From: Bdellovibrionales bacterium GWB1_55_8
GTDB taxonomy: Bacteria; Bdellovibrionota; UBA1018
DNA length: 40,076 nucleotides
Assembly (NCBI GenBank): GCA_001769835.1
Contig: MEPR01000081.1
Coordinates: 1-40,076 of the forward strand
Direction of reading: 5' to 3'
In this document: one piece after another, positions 26,166 to 33,980 of the stretch
How positions within the stretch are numbered: position 1 is the stretch's first letter
How the letters are laid out: each line of letters starts with the position of its first letter
Notes under the pieces: generated by a model
Database searches by the model: none
Told to the model about the DNA's origin: nothing
Seen by the model: the letters and a program-made list of their open reading frames with translations, nothing else
Program-made: the position numbers and the translations under genes

Positions 26166-26552
26166 ATGACGAGCCCCGAACCACTCAAGCGCATTCTGGT
26201 AATTGAAGATGACGAGGACATTCTGTTCGCGGTCACTCAACTTCTTGAACTCGAAGGTTATGAAGTCAGCACTGCGACAAATGGCGCAATCGCACTTGAT
26301 CTGCTGCAGCAGAACGAGCTTCCGGACCTGATCTTGCTCGATATGATCATGCCAGTGATGGATGGATGGAAATTTGCCGCAGCACTTCACCAGAAGTTCG
26401 GAACGTGCATCCCGGTCCTCGTCATGACCGCCGCCGCCAATGCAGCAGAACGCGCGCGGGATGTCGGCGCCGCCGGTTGGGTGCCGAAACCTTTCAAGAT
26501 CGAGGAATTGATAGAACGCATTAAAGAACACTCAAACGGGAGAAAATCATGA
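26166..26552 (+). CDS. Single-domain response regulator
   Basis: 128 residues, receiver domain only. VIEDDEDILFAVT carries the acidic pair, LILLDMIMPVMDGW the phospho-acceptor Asp, LVMTAAA the conserved Thr and WVPKPFKIEEL the Lys. There is no output domain, so it acts by protein contact or in a phosphorelay, as CheY-like proteins do. It starts one base after the kinase stop and overlaps the cytochrome gene by ATGA. The frame is open upstream, but that part is inside the kinase gene. Confidence 0.93.
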   Translation: MTSPEPLKRILVIEDDEDILFAVTQLLELEGYEVSTATNGAIALDLLQQNELPDLILLDMIMPVMDGWKFAAALHQKFGTCIPVLVMTAAANAAERARDVGAAGWVPKPFKIEELIERIKEHSNGRKS

Positions 26553-26896
26553 CCAGAATTCTTGTTTTATTCCTGACATCGATTGCCGTTATTGGATGCG
26601 CAACCCCGGCATCCGACCAACCAACACAAGATTCCCAGCCGGAGGCCCGAGCGGCAACAGCTGCCCCGGAAACCGCAAAGAAAGCTCCGGATCAGGTCAC
26701 ACTGAAGACGAAAATGGGCAACATCACCTTTGGCCATGAATCCCACGGCCAGCGGATGAAATGCTCCGTTTGCCATGGTGCTGAAATCAAGGCAATGGCA
26801 CCACTCGGGCAGAAGGCCGGCCACAAGCTTTGTCTGGATTGCCACAAGGATAAAAAAGCAGGCCCGACCAAGTGTGGAGACTGCCACAAGAAGTGA
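26549..26896 (+). CDS. Triheme cytochrome c lipoprotein (c7/c3-type)
   Basis: 115 residues. The signal peptide ends in a lipobox-like VIGC (Cys17). An Ala/Pro/Gln linker leads to a small haem domain with three CxxCH motifs (CSVCH, CLDCH, CGDCH) and distal histidines in FGHESH and AGH. The domain begins MGNITFGHESHG, typical of the c7/c3 'cytochrome_C7' family with low-potential bis-His haems. Likely a periplasmic or outer-membrane-attached electron carrier. It is co-translated with a response regulator (ATGA overlap). Confidence 0.9.
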   Translation: MTRILVLFLTSIAVIGCATPASDQPTQDSQPEARAATAAPETAKKAPDQVTLKTKMGNITFGHESHGQRMKCSVCHGAEIKAMAPLGQKAGHKLCLDCHKDKKAGPTKCGDCHKK

Positions 26897-26921
26897 ACTC
26901 CTTCGATCGGGAGCACGTCAT

Positions 26922-27416
26922 TTGCAACTTCTCGCAGCAGTGCTGCGACAGGGATCGGTTTCTGACCTCATCACCGACCGGGTGAACCGTGAAAAAGGCT
27001 ACGTCGTGATCACGATGCGACGATATCCACGTTTCGTGCGTCGCGAGTTGCGTGACGAATATTTAAGCACCATGTCACCCGACTCAAAGCTTCACGAAAG
27101 TTGGCTCAGTGCCAAACGGCGTCATCACGATCACAACGGAGCGTTTTCCCGGGTACATTACGAAAATCGTTTTACAGTGAGCCCTGAAGGCTGGGCGGAT
27201 CTTGAGAGACTCTGTCGTTTGGCAAAACGGAAAACGGTGTACTTGGTTTGTCAGTGCCGGGTCGGCGACCGTTGCCATCGTGAAATGCTTCTTATGCTCG
27301 CTCGCGAGATTTTCAATACTCCGGCAGAAGAGCCTAAGAATGATTATCCGGATTTCAAAAAAAGAATCCCAGGTTTCCGGCGCTCGATCTCCAGACAGCT
27401 GCCGCGGTCAGCCTAA
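26922..27416 (+). CDS. DUF488-family protein
   Basis: 164 residues from a TTG at 26922 that has GGGAG 8 bases upstream; upstream starts would lie inside the cytochrome gene. The core TMRRYPRFVRREL, FSRVHYENRF and YLVCQCRVGDRCHREMLLMLA fits DUF488, whose members keep a C-x-C ... CHR motif near the end. The function of the family is unknown. The 3' end overlaps the convergent GST gene by 4 bases. The N-terminal 30 residues are not conserved-looking, so a later GTG (26982 or 27006) could also be the start. Confidence 0.75.
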   Translation: MQLLAAVLRQGSVSDLITDRVNREKGYVVITMRRYPRFVRRELRDEYLSTMSPDSKLHESWLSAKRRHHDHNGAFSRVHYENRFTVSPEGWADLERLCRLAKRKTVYLVCQCRVGDRCHREMLLMLAREIFNTPAEEPKNDYPDFKKRIPGFRRSISRQLPRSA

Positions 27417-28333
27417 CGTCTCACGTCGCCCCTTGAATGAGGCGTATTGAAATCAATTTCCGGCCCTGCGGGAACGATTCGAGTGGGGTTGATCTCGGTC
27501 TGGCTCAGGTAGTAATGGCGTTTGACGTGATCTGAGTGGCACGTCTCAGCGATGCCCGGTGTCTGGTAGATGTCCCGAACATATCCCCAGAGATTCGGGT
27601 ATTCATAGAGGTGTTTCCGGTTGCATTTGAAATGACTGTAGTAGACCAGGTCAAAACGATAGAGCGTGGTGAACATGCAGATATCCGCGAGAGTGAGCTC
27701 ATTCCCGCAGAGATAACGCTGACCGGCCAGCTTCGATTCCCAATCATGCAGCGCTCTGAAAAGTGCCTGGTACGCTCGCTCATAAGGACGCTGATGGGTA
27801 GCGAAGCCCGCGCGATAAACGCCGTTATTGATTGTGGGATAAATGTTTTCGATGGTTCTGTCGATCTCGGGACGGAGACTTGCCGGATAAAGATCCCGGT
27901 TCGTTTTTGAAATATCGGTGAATTCGGTCGCGAACATCCTGATGATGTCCAATGACTCGTTATTGACGATCGTACGGTACTGCTTATCCCACAGAACAGG
28001 CGTGGTCTCCTCCCCTTGATAGGAAGGATTGGCGAGCCTGTAGATGTCGATCAGGTCTCTTGCGCCGTTTACAAAATCGGGAATGCATCCGGGTTCCGTC
28101 GAGAAGGTCCAACCCTTTTCATTCCAGACAGGATCCACCACCGACAGCGTGATCACATCTCCCAGTCCGAGCAGACCGCGGACAATCGCGGTGCGATGCG
28201 CCCATGGACAGGCCCACGAGATGTAGAGGTGATACCGGTCAGCTTCAGGTGCGAAGCGGCTCTGTCCTCGCGTGATCCGATTCCGAAACTCAGAGGTGTA
28301 ACGAACAAACTCGCCGTCTTTATTGTTCCACAT
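27413..28333 (-). CDS. Glutathionyl-hydroquinone reductase-like GST (YqjG/ECM4 type)
   Basis: 306 residues, the normal length. The catalytic motif SWACPWAHRTAIV gives Cys42 in C-P-W-A-H-R, diagnostic of the xi-class that reduces glutathionyl-hydroquinones. FNTPHSRGDVRR, EVDFN-like ending (PEIDFNTPHSR) and YLCGNELTLADICMFTTLYRFD in the C-terminal helical domain agree. Its gene is back to back with the LysR regulator; a putative LysR operator lies between. It probably protects against quinones. Confidence 0.93.
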   Translation of the reverse strand: MWNNKDGEFVRYTSEFRNRITRGQSRFAPEADRYHLYISWACPWAHRTAIVRGLLGLGDVITLSVVDPVWNEKGWTFSTEPGCIPDFVNGARDLIDIYRLANPSYQGEETTPVLWDKQYRTIVNNESLDIIRMFATEFTDISKTNRDLYPASLRPEIDRTIENIYPTINNGVYRAGFATHQRPYERAYQALFRALHDWESKLAGQRYLCGNELTLADICMFTTLYRFDLVYYSHFKCNRKHLYEYPNLWGYVRDIYQTPGIAETCHSDHVKRHYYLSQTEINPTRIVPAGPEIDFNTPHSRGDVRR

Positions 28334-28416
28334 ATTCGTGCCTGCAGATGCTGCAATTTCCCTACTTGAAGTTTAGCCGAACGGGAACCGGGTACTAGCA
28401 CCAAGGTGGGGAATCT

Positions 28417-28443
28417 CTGTTCCAAATATGGACTAATCGTTCC
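28417..28443. promoter_or_regulatory. Putative LysR operator between GST and LysR genes
   Basis: CTGTTCCAAATATGGAC (from 28417) contains the dyad TCCA-AATA-TGGA, and a second GTTCCA starts at 28439, 20 bases after the first one (two helical turns). A related site lies upstream of yceI (30062-30084), with 16 of 21 bases matching from GTTCC onward. Location and spacing fit a LysR recognition plus activation site. Confidence 0.5.
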
Positions 28444-28463
28444 ACTTGTGAAACTATTCAGAA

Positions 28464-29357
28464 ATGTCCGATTTAGATGAGATTGCCGCCTTCACAGCAG
28501 TGATCAAAGCAGGGAGTTTCACGGGAGCAGCTCGGGTTTTAAAGGCGCCTAAATCGACAATCAGCCGGAAAGTGGCTTCGCTGGAGGACCGGCTCGGGGT
28601 CGCATTGATTCACCGAACGACCAGAAAGCTCCATCTGACTGATGTCGGAACGCGATACTACCGCAGCTGTGCACGGATTCTTTCAGAACTGGCCGAGGTC
28701 GAGGCAGCCGCGAAAAGCGCGCAGGAAGCTGCCCGCGGCCTGCTCCGAATCACGGCTCCGGTGGAGCTCGGCACTGCATTTCTGGAGGAAGTGCTCGAGC
28801 GCTATCTTCAAGCCAACAAAGAAGTCGAGGTAGACCTTCTATTCACCGATCGCGTGGTCGACTTGATCGAGGAAGGTGTTGACGTTGCGATTCGTGCCGG
28901 ACAGATGGCCGATTCATCACTGGTGGCAAAAAGAATCGGCTCAGATGAATTCCGGCTCGTCGCCAGCCCGTCCTATCTCAAGAAAGCGGGAAAAACCCCT
29001 GCCCACCCGCGGGACCTTTCGACACATTCCTGTCTTCTGTTCACCACTCAAAGTGAAGGCGGAACCTGGCATCTCGAGAACGGGAAGACTCATGTGGAAG
29101 CCGAGATCTTGAGCCGTGTTCGATCAAGCAGCTTGGGAATCCTGCTCAATCTCGCCCTGCGTGGGGAAGGCATTGCACTCCTCCCCACGTTCATGGCTCG
29201 TGACGCCATCCGCACCGGAAAGCTGGTCCGCGTTCTTCCGGAGTGGTCCTCGGGAAAGGAGCCGCTCTATGTCGTATACCCCGCACAACGTTTTCTTCCC
29301 GCAAAACTGAAAAGTTTCCTGGCAATGCTCAGCGCGGCCAGTGAATTCAAGTCATAA
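28464..29357 (+). CDS. LysR-family transcription regulator
   Basis: 297 residues. The winged helix (1-60) has the family pattern FTAVIKAGSFTGAARVLKAPKSTISRKVASLE then LGVALIHRTTRKLHLTDVG. The effector domain includes GLLRITAPVELG, VDVAIRAGQMADSSL, LRGEGIALLPTFMA. This subgroup (LRITAP, RTTRKLHLT, A-I-R-x-G) often controls neighbouring oxidoreductases. It is divergent from the GST gene and is likely to regulate it and yceI. A strong hairpin terminator follows. Confidence 0.95.
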   Translation: MSDLDEIAAFTAVIKAGSFTGAARVLKAPKSTISRKVASLEDRLGVALIHRTTRKLHLTDVGTRYYRSCARILSELAEVEAAAKSAQEAARGLLRITAPVELGTAFLEEVLERYLQANKEVEVDLLFTDRVVDLIEEGVDVAIRAGQMADSSLVAKRIGSDEFRLVASPSYLKKAGKTPAHPRDLSTHSCLLFTTQSEGGTWHLENGKTHVEAEILSRVRSSSLGILLNLALRGEGIALLPTFMARDAIRTGKLVRVLPEWSSGKEPLYVVYPAQRFLPAKLKSFLAMLSAASEFKS

Positions 29358-29387
29358 AAGGGCCACGTCAATCGCCGTGGCCCTTTT
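29356..29387. terminator. Bidirectional terminator between LysR and YceI genes
   Basis: A perfect 12-base stem AAAAGGGCCACG / CGTGGCCCTTTT with an 8-base loop; T runs on both strands make it work both ways. It begins at the lysR stop and serves the convergent yceI gene. Confidence 0.92.
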
Positions 29388-29410
29388 CATCACCTATCAA
29401 ACGAACTGGC

Positions 29411-29989
29411 TCATTTTTTCGCAATCAACGAAAAACTGAGTTCGAACTGATCGTTGATCATTTTATCGCCGAGGTTCTGGAAGAACCTTCCCGAGCCGTA
29501 CTTGATCCCGTACTTCGTGCGATCAATCAGCATTTTTCCCGTCGCGGATATCTTATCTGCGCCCGCTATGATTTTCGCCGGGAACGAAATCGGCAGAGTG
29601 GTGCCTTTGATGGTCAGATCACCATTGATTTCAACATCGCTCGCACGCTCTTTCACGGATTTCACGACCAGGGTCGCTTCATTATATTTCGCGCTGCTGA
29701 AAAAGTCGTCCGACTCGAGGTGACCGATCAGCTTCTTGTTGTATTCAGCATCCGTCAGATCCGCGCATTGGATGGAGGTCATATCGATACTGAACCTGCC
29801 ACCAACAAGTTTGTTCCCATTCAACTTCACGGAACCGCTCTTAACAGCGATCGAGCCGTTATGTTGTCCTGTCACCTTCTTCCCCACCCACTCGACTTTT
29901 GAGGCTGCGGGATCCACTACATAATCCGCTTGAGCTGCCATCGCCGACGCGGGTACCAAAACCAGAGCTGCCATTAAAAATGCCTTCAT
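29411..29989 (-). CDS. yceI: YceI-family periplasmic lipocalin-like protein
   Basis: 192 residues from the ATG at 29989 (AAGGAG 8-9 bases upstream); a GTG seven codons earlier would include the ribosome site and is rejected. The signal peptide MKAFLMAALVLVPASAMA is followed by YVVDPAASKVEWVGKKV, the usual start of the YceI beta barrel, then GGRFSIDMTSI, YNKKLIGHLESDDFF and a typical LTIKGTTLPISFPAKI stretch. YceI proteins bind isoprenoid-type lipids such as polyprenyl quinones. A LysR-type operator candidate lies upstream, fitting co-regulation with the quinone-handling GST. Confidence 0.93.
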   Translation of the reverse strand: MKAFLMAALVLVPASAMAAQADYVVDPAASKVEWVGKKVTGQHNGSIAVKSGSVKLNGNKLVGGRFSIDMTSIQCADLTDAEYNKKLIGHLESDDFFSSAKYNEATLVVKSVKERASDVEINGDLTIKGTTLPISFPAKIIAGADKISATGKMLIDRTKYGIKYGSGRFFQNLGDKMINDQFELSFSLIAKK

Positions 29990-30013
29990 AAATGTAATCT
30001 CCTTGTTCACTCA

Positions 30014-30084
30014 TATGAACAGATCCGCAGCTGTTCCATAAGTCGGTATTTTCTCAAAATACTGTTCCATATATAGAACAATTG
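30014..30084 (-). promoter_or_regulatory. Putative LysR operators upstream of yceI
   Basis: Two copies of CTGTTCCATA begin at 30031 and 30062, 31 bases apart (three turns). The first forms an imperfect dyad with TATGAACAG at 30014-30022; the second with TAGAACA at 30074-30080. The second copy matches the site in the GST/LysR gap. The sites are 25-95 bases before the yceI ATG. Confidence 0.5.
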
Positions 30085-30180
30085 ACCACTATAAAAATAC
30101 CGCCAAAATCTCGACACCTTTGTACCTGCCTCTCGTACCCCTTCTGAGACTTATAAAAACGCCAACAAGGAGGTTGCGCT

Positions 30181-30849
30181 ATGAGAGAGAAGTACTCAGG
30201 GATTCCTGCGGTTTTCGGCTTATGTTTGGGTTTACTGCTGGTCGGTTGCGAACAAGAGGCGAATGTCGGAAACGACACCGATTGGATTCATACTCCAGCG
30301 CCGACGGAGAGCCCGGCTCCGACGCCCACAGCAACCCCGACACCCGCACCTACCGTCACACCCACACCTGCCCCAACCACCGGGCAGCTTTACACAGGCC
30401 CCGCTGAATTGGCGAAATACGTGAACAAATTCGTGGATGACGCGAAGATCCAGGGTGTCGACGTGCTCCCGGACATGAAGAATCCAACCCTTGAGATCCG
30501 GATCGCAAGCCTGGACTCCTATGGCTCCTCTGTCATCGGACTCTGTGAAACGGGGACAAATCAGCGTCGTGTGACCTTTGATCCCGACTTCTGGAACTCG
30601 GTATCCGAAACGCAACGTGAACTCCTTGCCCACCACGAGCTTGGCCATTGCGTTCTGTATCGCGGACACCGGACGACGACACTCACGACAGGCGCCTATG
30701 CCTCGATCATGTATCCGATCATCATGGGCAGTTCCATGTACACGAGCGACTACGACTATTACCAGGAAGAGCTCTTTACATATGGCGCGACTGCCGCGAC
30801 TGCCGCGACTGGCGAAACGACGGTGCACGTTTGCGACCACGCGCAGTAA
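30181..30849 (+). CDS. Zincin-like lipoprotein with Pro/Thr linker
   Basis: 222 residues; AAGGAGG is 7 bases before the ATG. The signal peptide ends in lipobox LLVGC (Cys23). A Pro/Thr/Ala-rich spacer (about 37-67) holds the domain away from the membrane. The catalytic-looking motif is H-ELGH-CVLYRGH (His152, Glu153, His156, His163), followed by ASIMYP (Met177), which could serve as a Met-turn. The third histidine is one residue later than in classic metzincins (HExxHx6H rather than HExxHx5H). Probably a surface or periplasmic metalloprotease; substrate unknown. It may be co-transcribed with the next gene (15-base gap). Confidence 0.8.
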   Translation: MREKYSGIPAVFGLCLGLLLVGCEQEANVGNDTDWIHTPAPTESPAPTPTATPTPAPTVTPTPAPTTGQLYTGPAELAKYVNKFVDDAKIQGVDVLPDMKNPTLEIRIASLDSYGSSVIGLCETGTNQRRVTFDPDFWNSVSETQRELLAHHELGHCVLYRGHRTTTLTTGAYASIMYPIIMGSSMYTSDYDYYQEELFTYGATAATAATGETTVHVCDHAQ

Positions 30850-30864
30850 CCACCGCGAAAGGGG

Positions 30865-31758
30865 ATGAATCGGATGACGCAAAGAATGAAATATTTTCTT
30901 CTGGTTCTGATCAGTACTTTCGCGACCGCCGCCTGCAATGGACCGGGCTCAAGCACTGCGGCCTCAGAACGCAGTCCGGCCGCAATCCTGCCGGATTCCA
31001 GCCTGGAGGATCCGAAAAATCCGCCAGTCACGGTGGAGGTCCCGAACGCTACTCCCGATCAGCGAAGCTACACGATCGATGCCCTGATTTTCAACGGAAC
31101 AGGGGTTTCCGTCTCGGATTGGCAAAACACCGAAATCATCGTCAAGTCGCTCGGCATGAATTACCATCTGGCCAATTCTGCGCAGCTCAATGCGATGACT
31201 CTGGATGAAATCGCCAGCTTCGGACTCATCATCGTGCCTGGAGGAAGTGGCGGTACGATCACGGGGAATCTCACGACTGCCACACGACTGAACGTTCGTA
31301 AGGCGGTCAGAGATCGCGGAGTCGGCTACGTTGGCTTTTGCGCGGGCGCATGGGTGGCCGTAGGGCCGGAAGCGGATACCGATCAGACAGCAGGGTATGG
31401 CATGGCGGTGGCGAAGGGAGACGTTCTCCCCTATTTCTGGCCTGACGGGAATTCCTCGCTCGTCGCGGCGATGGTTCCCGTATCGTTCCCGGATGGCTCC
31501 TCTCGGGAACTTGTCTGGTGGGGCGGCCCGAGCACTCCAGAGTGGTCAGATGGCGTTGTTGCGCGCTACAAGAACGGAAGTCCAGCCATCTCCCAGACCA
31601 GATCCGGGAAAGGCTTTGTCGTTATCTCCGGGCCTCATCCTGAAGCGCCCGAAGGCTGGCGCCTGACCGCCGGAAACGATTCCGACGGGCTCGATTACGA
31701 TATCGCGATCGATATGATCAAAGCCGCGATCCATCAGCGCCCGCTTCAGGCCTTTTAA
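30865..31758 (+). CDS. BPL_N / class I glutamine-amidotransferase-like lipoprotein
   Basis: 297 residues from the ATG at 30865; an ATG at 30874 has better spacing from AAAGGGG. The N-terminus has a lipobox-like ATAAC (Cys24). The body resembles the biotin-protein-ligase N-terminal (BPL_N) form of the GATase1 fold: IDALIFNGTGVSVSD, FGLIIVPGGSGG and GVGYVGFCAGAWVAV with Cys159 in the nucleophile elbow, then GFVVISGPHPEAPEGW. Other secreted proteins with this domain are uncharacterised. It follows the zincin-like gene by 15 bases and is convergent with the phosphatase gene. Confidence 0.78.
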   Translation: MNRMTQRMKYFLLVLISTFATAACNGPGSSTAASERSPAAILPDSSLEDPKNPPVTVEVPNATPDQRSYTIDALIFNGTGVSVSDWQNTEIIVKSLGMNYHLANSAQLNAMTLDEIASFGLIIVPGGSGGTITGNLTTATRLNVRKAVRDRGVGYVGFCAGAWVAVGPEADTDQTAGYGMAVAKGDVLPYFWPDGNSSLVAAMVPVSFPDGSSRELVWWGGPSTPEWSDGVVARYKNGSPAISQTRSGKGFVVISGPHPEAPEGWRLTAGNDSDGLDYDIAIDMIKAAIHQRPLQAF

Positions 31759-31760
31759 GT

Positions 31761-32537
31761 TCAGGGGCTCAGCTTGTCGCAGGGAAAATCCCGGATCACT
31801 TCTTCGTTATCCTTGGAACGCCCACCGGCTCTTTCCTCGTTCTCGTAAGCGACGTGACAGTGGTACTCGTTCAACACCTGTGCAAGCGGGACCTTGTTGA
31901 AGCATTTTTGCATGACGGCGAAAACAAGGCCCGTTCGATGCATTCCGCCATAACAATGCATCAGCACGTTTCCAGGAACGGATTGAACCACCGACACAAT
32001 CTCGGCGACCTTGTCGATGATTCTCTCTTTCTTCACTTCCTTGAACTTGTACTGATAATTGAGAATGTCCGTATAAACCTGCGCGCCCGCTTTCTGGAAC
32101 TGTGCCTTCTCATCAATCGAAAGCTGCGTGTGCGACTCCAGGTCACCCATATTGTAAAGATTCACGACGGATCTCACGCCGCCCTTGCTCACGAGCTCTT
32201 TAATGCAGGCAGGGGCATTGGACAAAAACGAGGAACGATAAATCGTCTTTTTGGTGCCGTCCGGCAAAGTGAACACGCCGCTTCCAACATTCGGATTGGC
32301 CGCTACCTGTTCCTGCACGGTCTTTTCGAAAAGCTCCGGATTACTCTTCCGGATCTCATCCAGCCCATAACTCCACGCGACGGAATCACTGCATGAAGAA
32401 AGTTTGCCGGCCGTAAGTGCCGGCTTGGCGATGTCGCAGCGAAACGGTGTCTTGGAAGGATCTTTGGCTTCCGAGTAGGGTCCATAAAAGAACGACGCCA
32501 AAGCGAGCAGGCATGCAATGCGAATGGAAATTTTCAC
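31761..32537 (-). CDS. Exported tyrosine / dual-specificity phosphatase
   Basis: 258 residues, GTG start with GAGGA about 7 bases before it. A signal peptide (MKISIRIACLLALASFFYGPYSEA) targets it to the periplasm or beyond. The active-site signature is HCYGGMHRTG, with Cys195 and Arg201 (C-x5-R) as in the PTP/DSP superfamily. Upstream, VRSVVNLYNMGDLES resembles the SVVNLR strand of bacterial DSP-like phosphatases. Periplasmic PTP-like enzymes include phytases and phosphoinositide phosphatases, so an inositol phosphate substrate is possible. The expected general-acid Asp is not clearly assigned. Confidence 0.85.
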   Translation of the reverse strand: MKISIRIACLLALASFFYGPYSEAKDPSKTPFRCDIAKPALTAGKLSSCSDSVAWSYGLDEIRKSNPELFEKTVQEQVAANPNVGSGVFTLPDGTKKTIYRSSFLSNAPACIKELVSKGGVRSVVNLYNMGDLESHTQLSIDEKAQFQKAGAQVYTDILNYQYKFKEVKKERIIDKVAEIVSVVQSVPGNVLMHCYGGMHRTGLVFAVMQKCFNKVPLAQVLNEYHCHVAYENEERAGGRSKDNEEVIRDFPCDKLSP

Positions 32538-32555
32538 GGGAGTATCCTCATGAGG

Positions 32556-32571
32556 TTTAACTTGAGTTTAA
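32556..32571. promoter_or_regulatory. AT-rich imperfect dyad in divergent promoter
   Basis: TTTAACT-TG-AGTTTAA lies 19 bases before the phosphatase GTG and 51 before osmC. It resembles half of a SoxR-type box but is not a convincing match. It may be an operator for either gene. Confidence 0.25.
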
Positions 32572-32622
32572 GTGATTTTAACCCGCTTCGTCTGGAATAG
32601 GCGATGCATATTCGCCCGGTAT

Positions 32623-33072
32623 ATGAAAAGAAGCGCATCGGCAAGGTGGCTGGGATCATTGAAGGATGGCTCGGGAAAACTGACCTCGACAAGCGGGGTC
32701 CTGTCTGACATCCCCTATTCATTCAAAACTCGATTTGAGAACGAGCCGGGTACCAATCCCGAGGAACTGATAGCGGCCGCTCATGCCGGTTGCTTTTCAA
32801 TGGCTCTCGCGGGCGAACTCACCAAAGCAGGTTACAGTCCGGAGGAAATATTTTCCAAAAACACCGCCACCCTCGATCAGGCGGACGGTAAGTGGTCCAT
32901 CACGGAATTTCACCTCGAAGTCACTGCGAAAGTAGCTGGTATCAGCAGGGATGAGTTTCAGAATATCGCCCTCGCCGCAAAAGAAGGGTGCCCCGTGTCC
33001 AGGGTTCTTCGGGCAAATGTCACCCTGGAAGCGAAACTCAGTACCGAAGCGCCGTCCAAGAAAAGCGCCTGA
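32623..33072 (+). CDS. osmC: OsmC-family peroxiredoxin
   Basis: 149 residues from the ATG at 32623; an earlier start (32572) is in the promoter region. The two redox cysteines are present: AHAGCFSMALA (Cys57) and EGCPVSRVL (Cys123), with TNPEELIAAAHA typical of OsmC. It reduces organic hydroperoxides with thiols in the cytoplasm. Compared with Ohr, the sequence is nearer OsmC (EGCPVS rather than HxxCPYS), so the OsmC call is moderate. Nearby stress genes (GST, YceI) give a detoxification context. Confidence 0.92.
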   Translation: MKRSASARWLGSLKDGSGKLTSTSGVLSDIPYSFKTRFENEPGTNPEELIAAAHAGCFSMALAGELTKAGYSPEEIFSKNTATLDQADGKWSITEFHLEVTAKVAGISRDEFQNIALAAKEGCPVSRVLRANVTLEAKLSTEAPSKKSA

Positions 33073-33120
33073 TCCAATTTGGACATTCTGGGTCAGAGAT
33101 TCATTGAAGGAGACATCCAA

Positions 33121-33162
33121 GTGACCTATAAAGGGTCACATGGAATCCCTTCTGACATCTGA
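33121..33162 (+). other. Possible 13-residue leader ORF overlapping the TerC gene start
   Basis: GTG at 33121 with an excellent AAGGAG 8 bases upstream begins a frame that stops at TGA 33160-33162, past the terC ATG. Its first 19 bases form a hairpin (GTGACC / GGTCAC, 33121-33139) which holds the weak AAAGGG site of terC in its loop and ends just before the terC ATG. Translation of the leader could open the hairpin. Confidence 0.4.
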
Positions 33163-33880
33163 AGCGCTGATCGCCCTCGTTACATTAACCGCAATGGAAA
33201 TTATCCTGGGAATCGATAATATCGTTTTCATCGCGATCCTGGTTGGAAAACTTCCCGCCGCACAAAGAGAGAAGGCGCGGAAGATCGGCATTTCACTGGC
33301 GCTGATCACACGCCTCATGCTCCTGTTCTCAATCTCCTGGGTGATGGGCCTGACACAGCCTCTTTTTTCTGTTTTCAGCCACGCTGTTTCAGGTCGGGAC
33401 CTGATTCTTCTTTTCGGCGGCCTGTTTCTCATCGCCAAGGCGACCCACGAAATCCACAACAAGCTCGAAGCAGGAGCCGAGGAGCTTCATACCATCGGCG
33501 GAGGCAAAGCCCGCTTCAACACCATTCTTTTTCAGATCATTTTACTGGATATTGTTTTTTCACTGGATTCGGTCATCACTGCAGTCGGCATGGCCCAGCA
33601 GATTGCCATCATGGTGATCGCGATGGTTTTGGCCGTGATCGCCATGCTGATCTTCAGCGGATCAATCAGTGACTTTGTACACCGCCACCCTACGATAAAA
33701 ATCCTGGCCCTGTCGTTCCTTCTGCTGATCGGCGTAACCCTGTTTGCCGAAGGCACCGGCGCTCACATCAGCAAAGGATATATTTATTTCGCCATGGCGT
33801 TTTCACTCACAGTGGAGATTCTCAATCTGCGCTATCGGAAGAAACACGAGCCAGTTCATCTACATGAACCGACACGGTAA
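33140..33880 (+). CDS. TerC-family integral membrane protein
   Basis: 246 residues with about seven membrane helices. Both acidic family motifs are present: TAMEIILGIDNIVFIAIL in the first helix and ILLDIVFSLDSVITAV in the middle, together with FGGLFLIAKATHEIH. TerC/Alx/MntP-group proteins move or handle divalent metal such as manganese and occur near tellurite or oxidative-stress genes. The family yybP-ykoY riboswitch is often upstream; no such element was recognised here. The ATG at 33140 has only a weak AAAGGG. Confidence 0.92.
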   Translation: MESLLTSEALIALVTLTAMEIILGIDNIVFIAILVGKLPAAQREKARKIGISLALITRLMLLFSISWVMGLTQPLFSVFSHAVSGRDLILLFGGLFLIAKATHEIHNKLEAGAEELHTIGGGKARFNTILFQIILLDIVFSLDSVITAVGMAQQIAIMVIAMVLAVIAMLIFSGSISDFVHRHPTIKILALSFLLLIGVTLFAEGTGAHISKGYIYFAMAFSLTVEILNLRYRKKHEPVHLHEPTR

Positions 33881-33980
33881 ATATTGCCTAGCGCAGCCAT
33901 TGTGAAACCATTTCAAAGAATAACCACCTGATCTACGCAAGACTGCAAAAGCTCTCTATCATAGCGATAGGAGGTGGCCG

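Noticed and set aside
32541-32571. SoxR box upstream of the phosphatase and osmC genes
   Set aside because: Only one half resembles the CCTCAAGTTAACTTGAGG consensus and the promoter spacing does not fit.
33073-33139. yybP-ykoY manganese riboswitch before terC
   Set aside because: The gap is only 67 bases and lacks the conserved loop sequences of that riboswitch.
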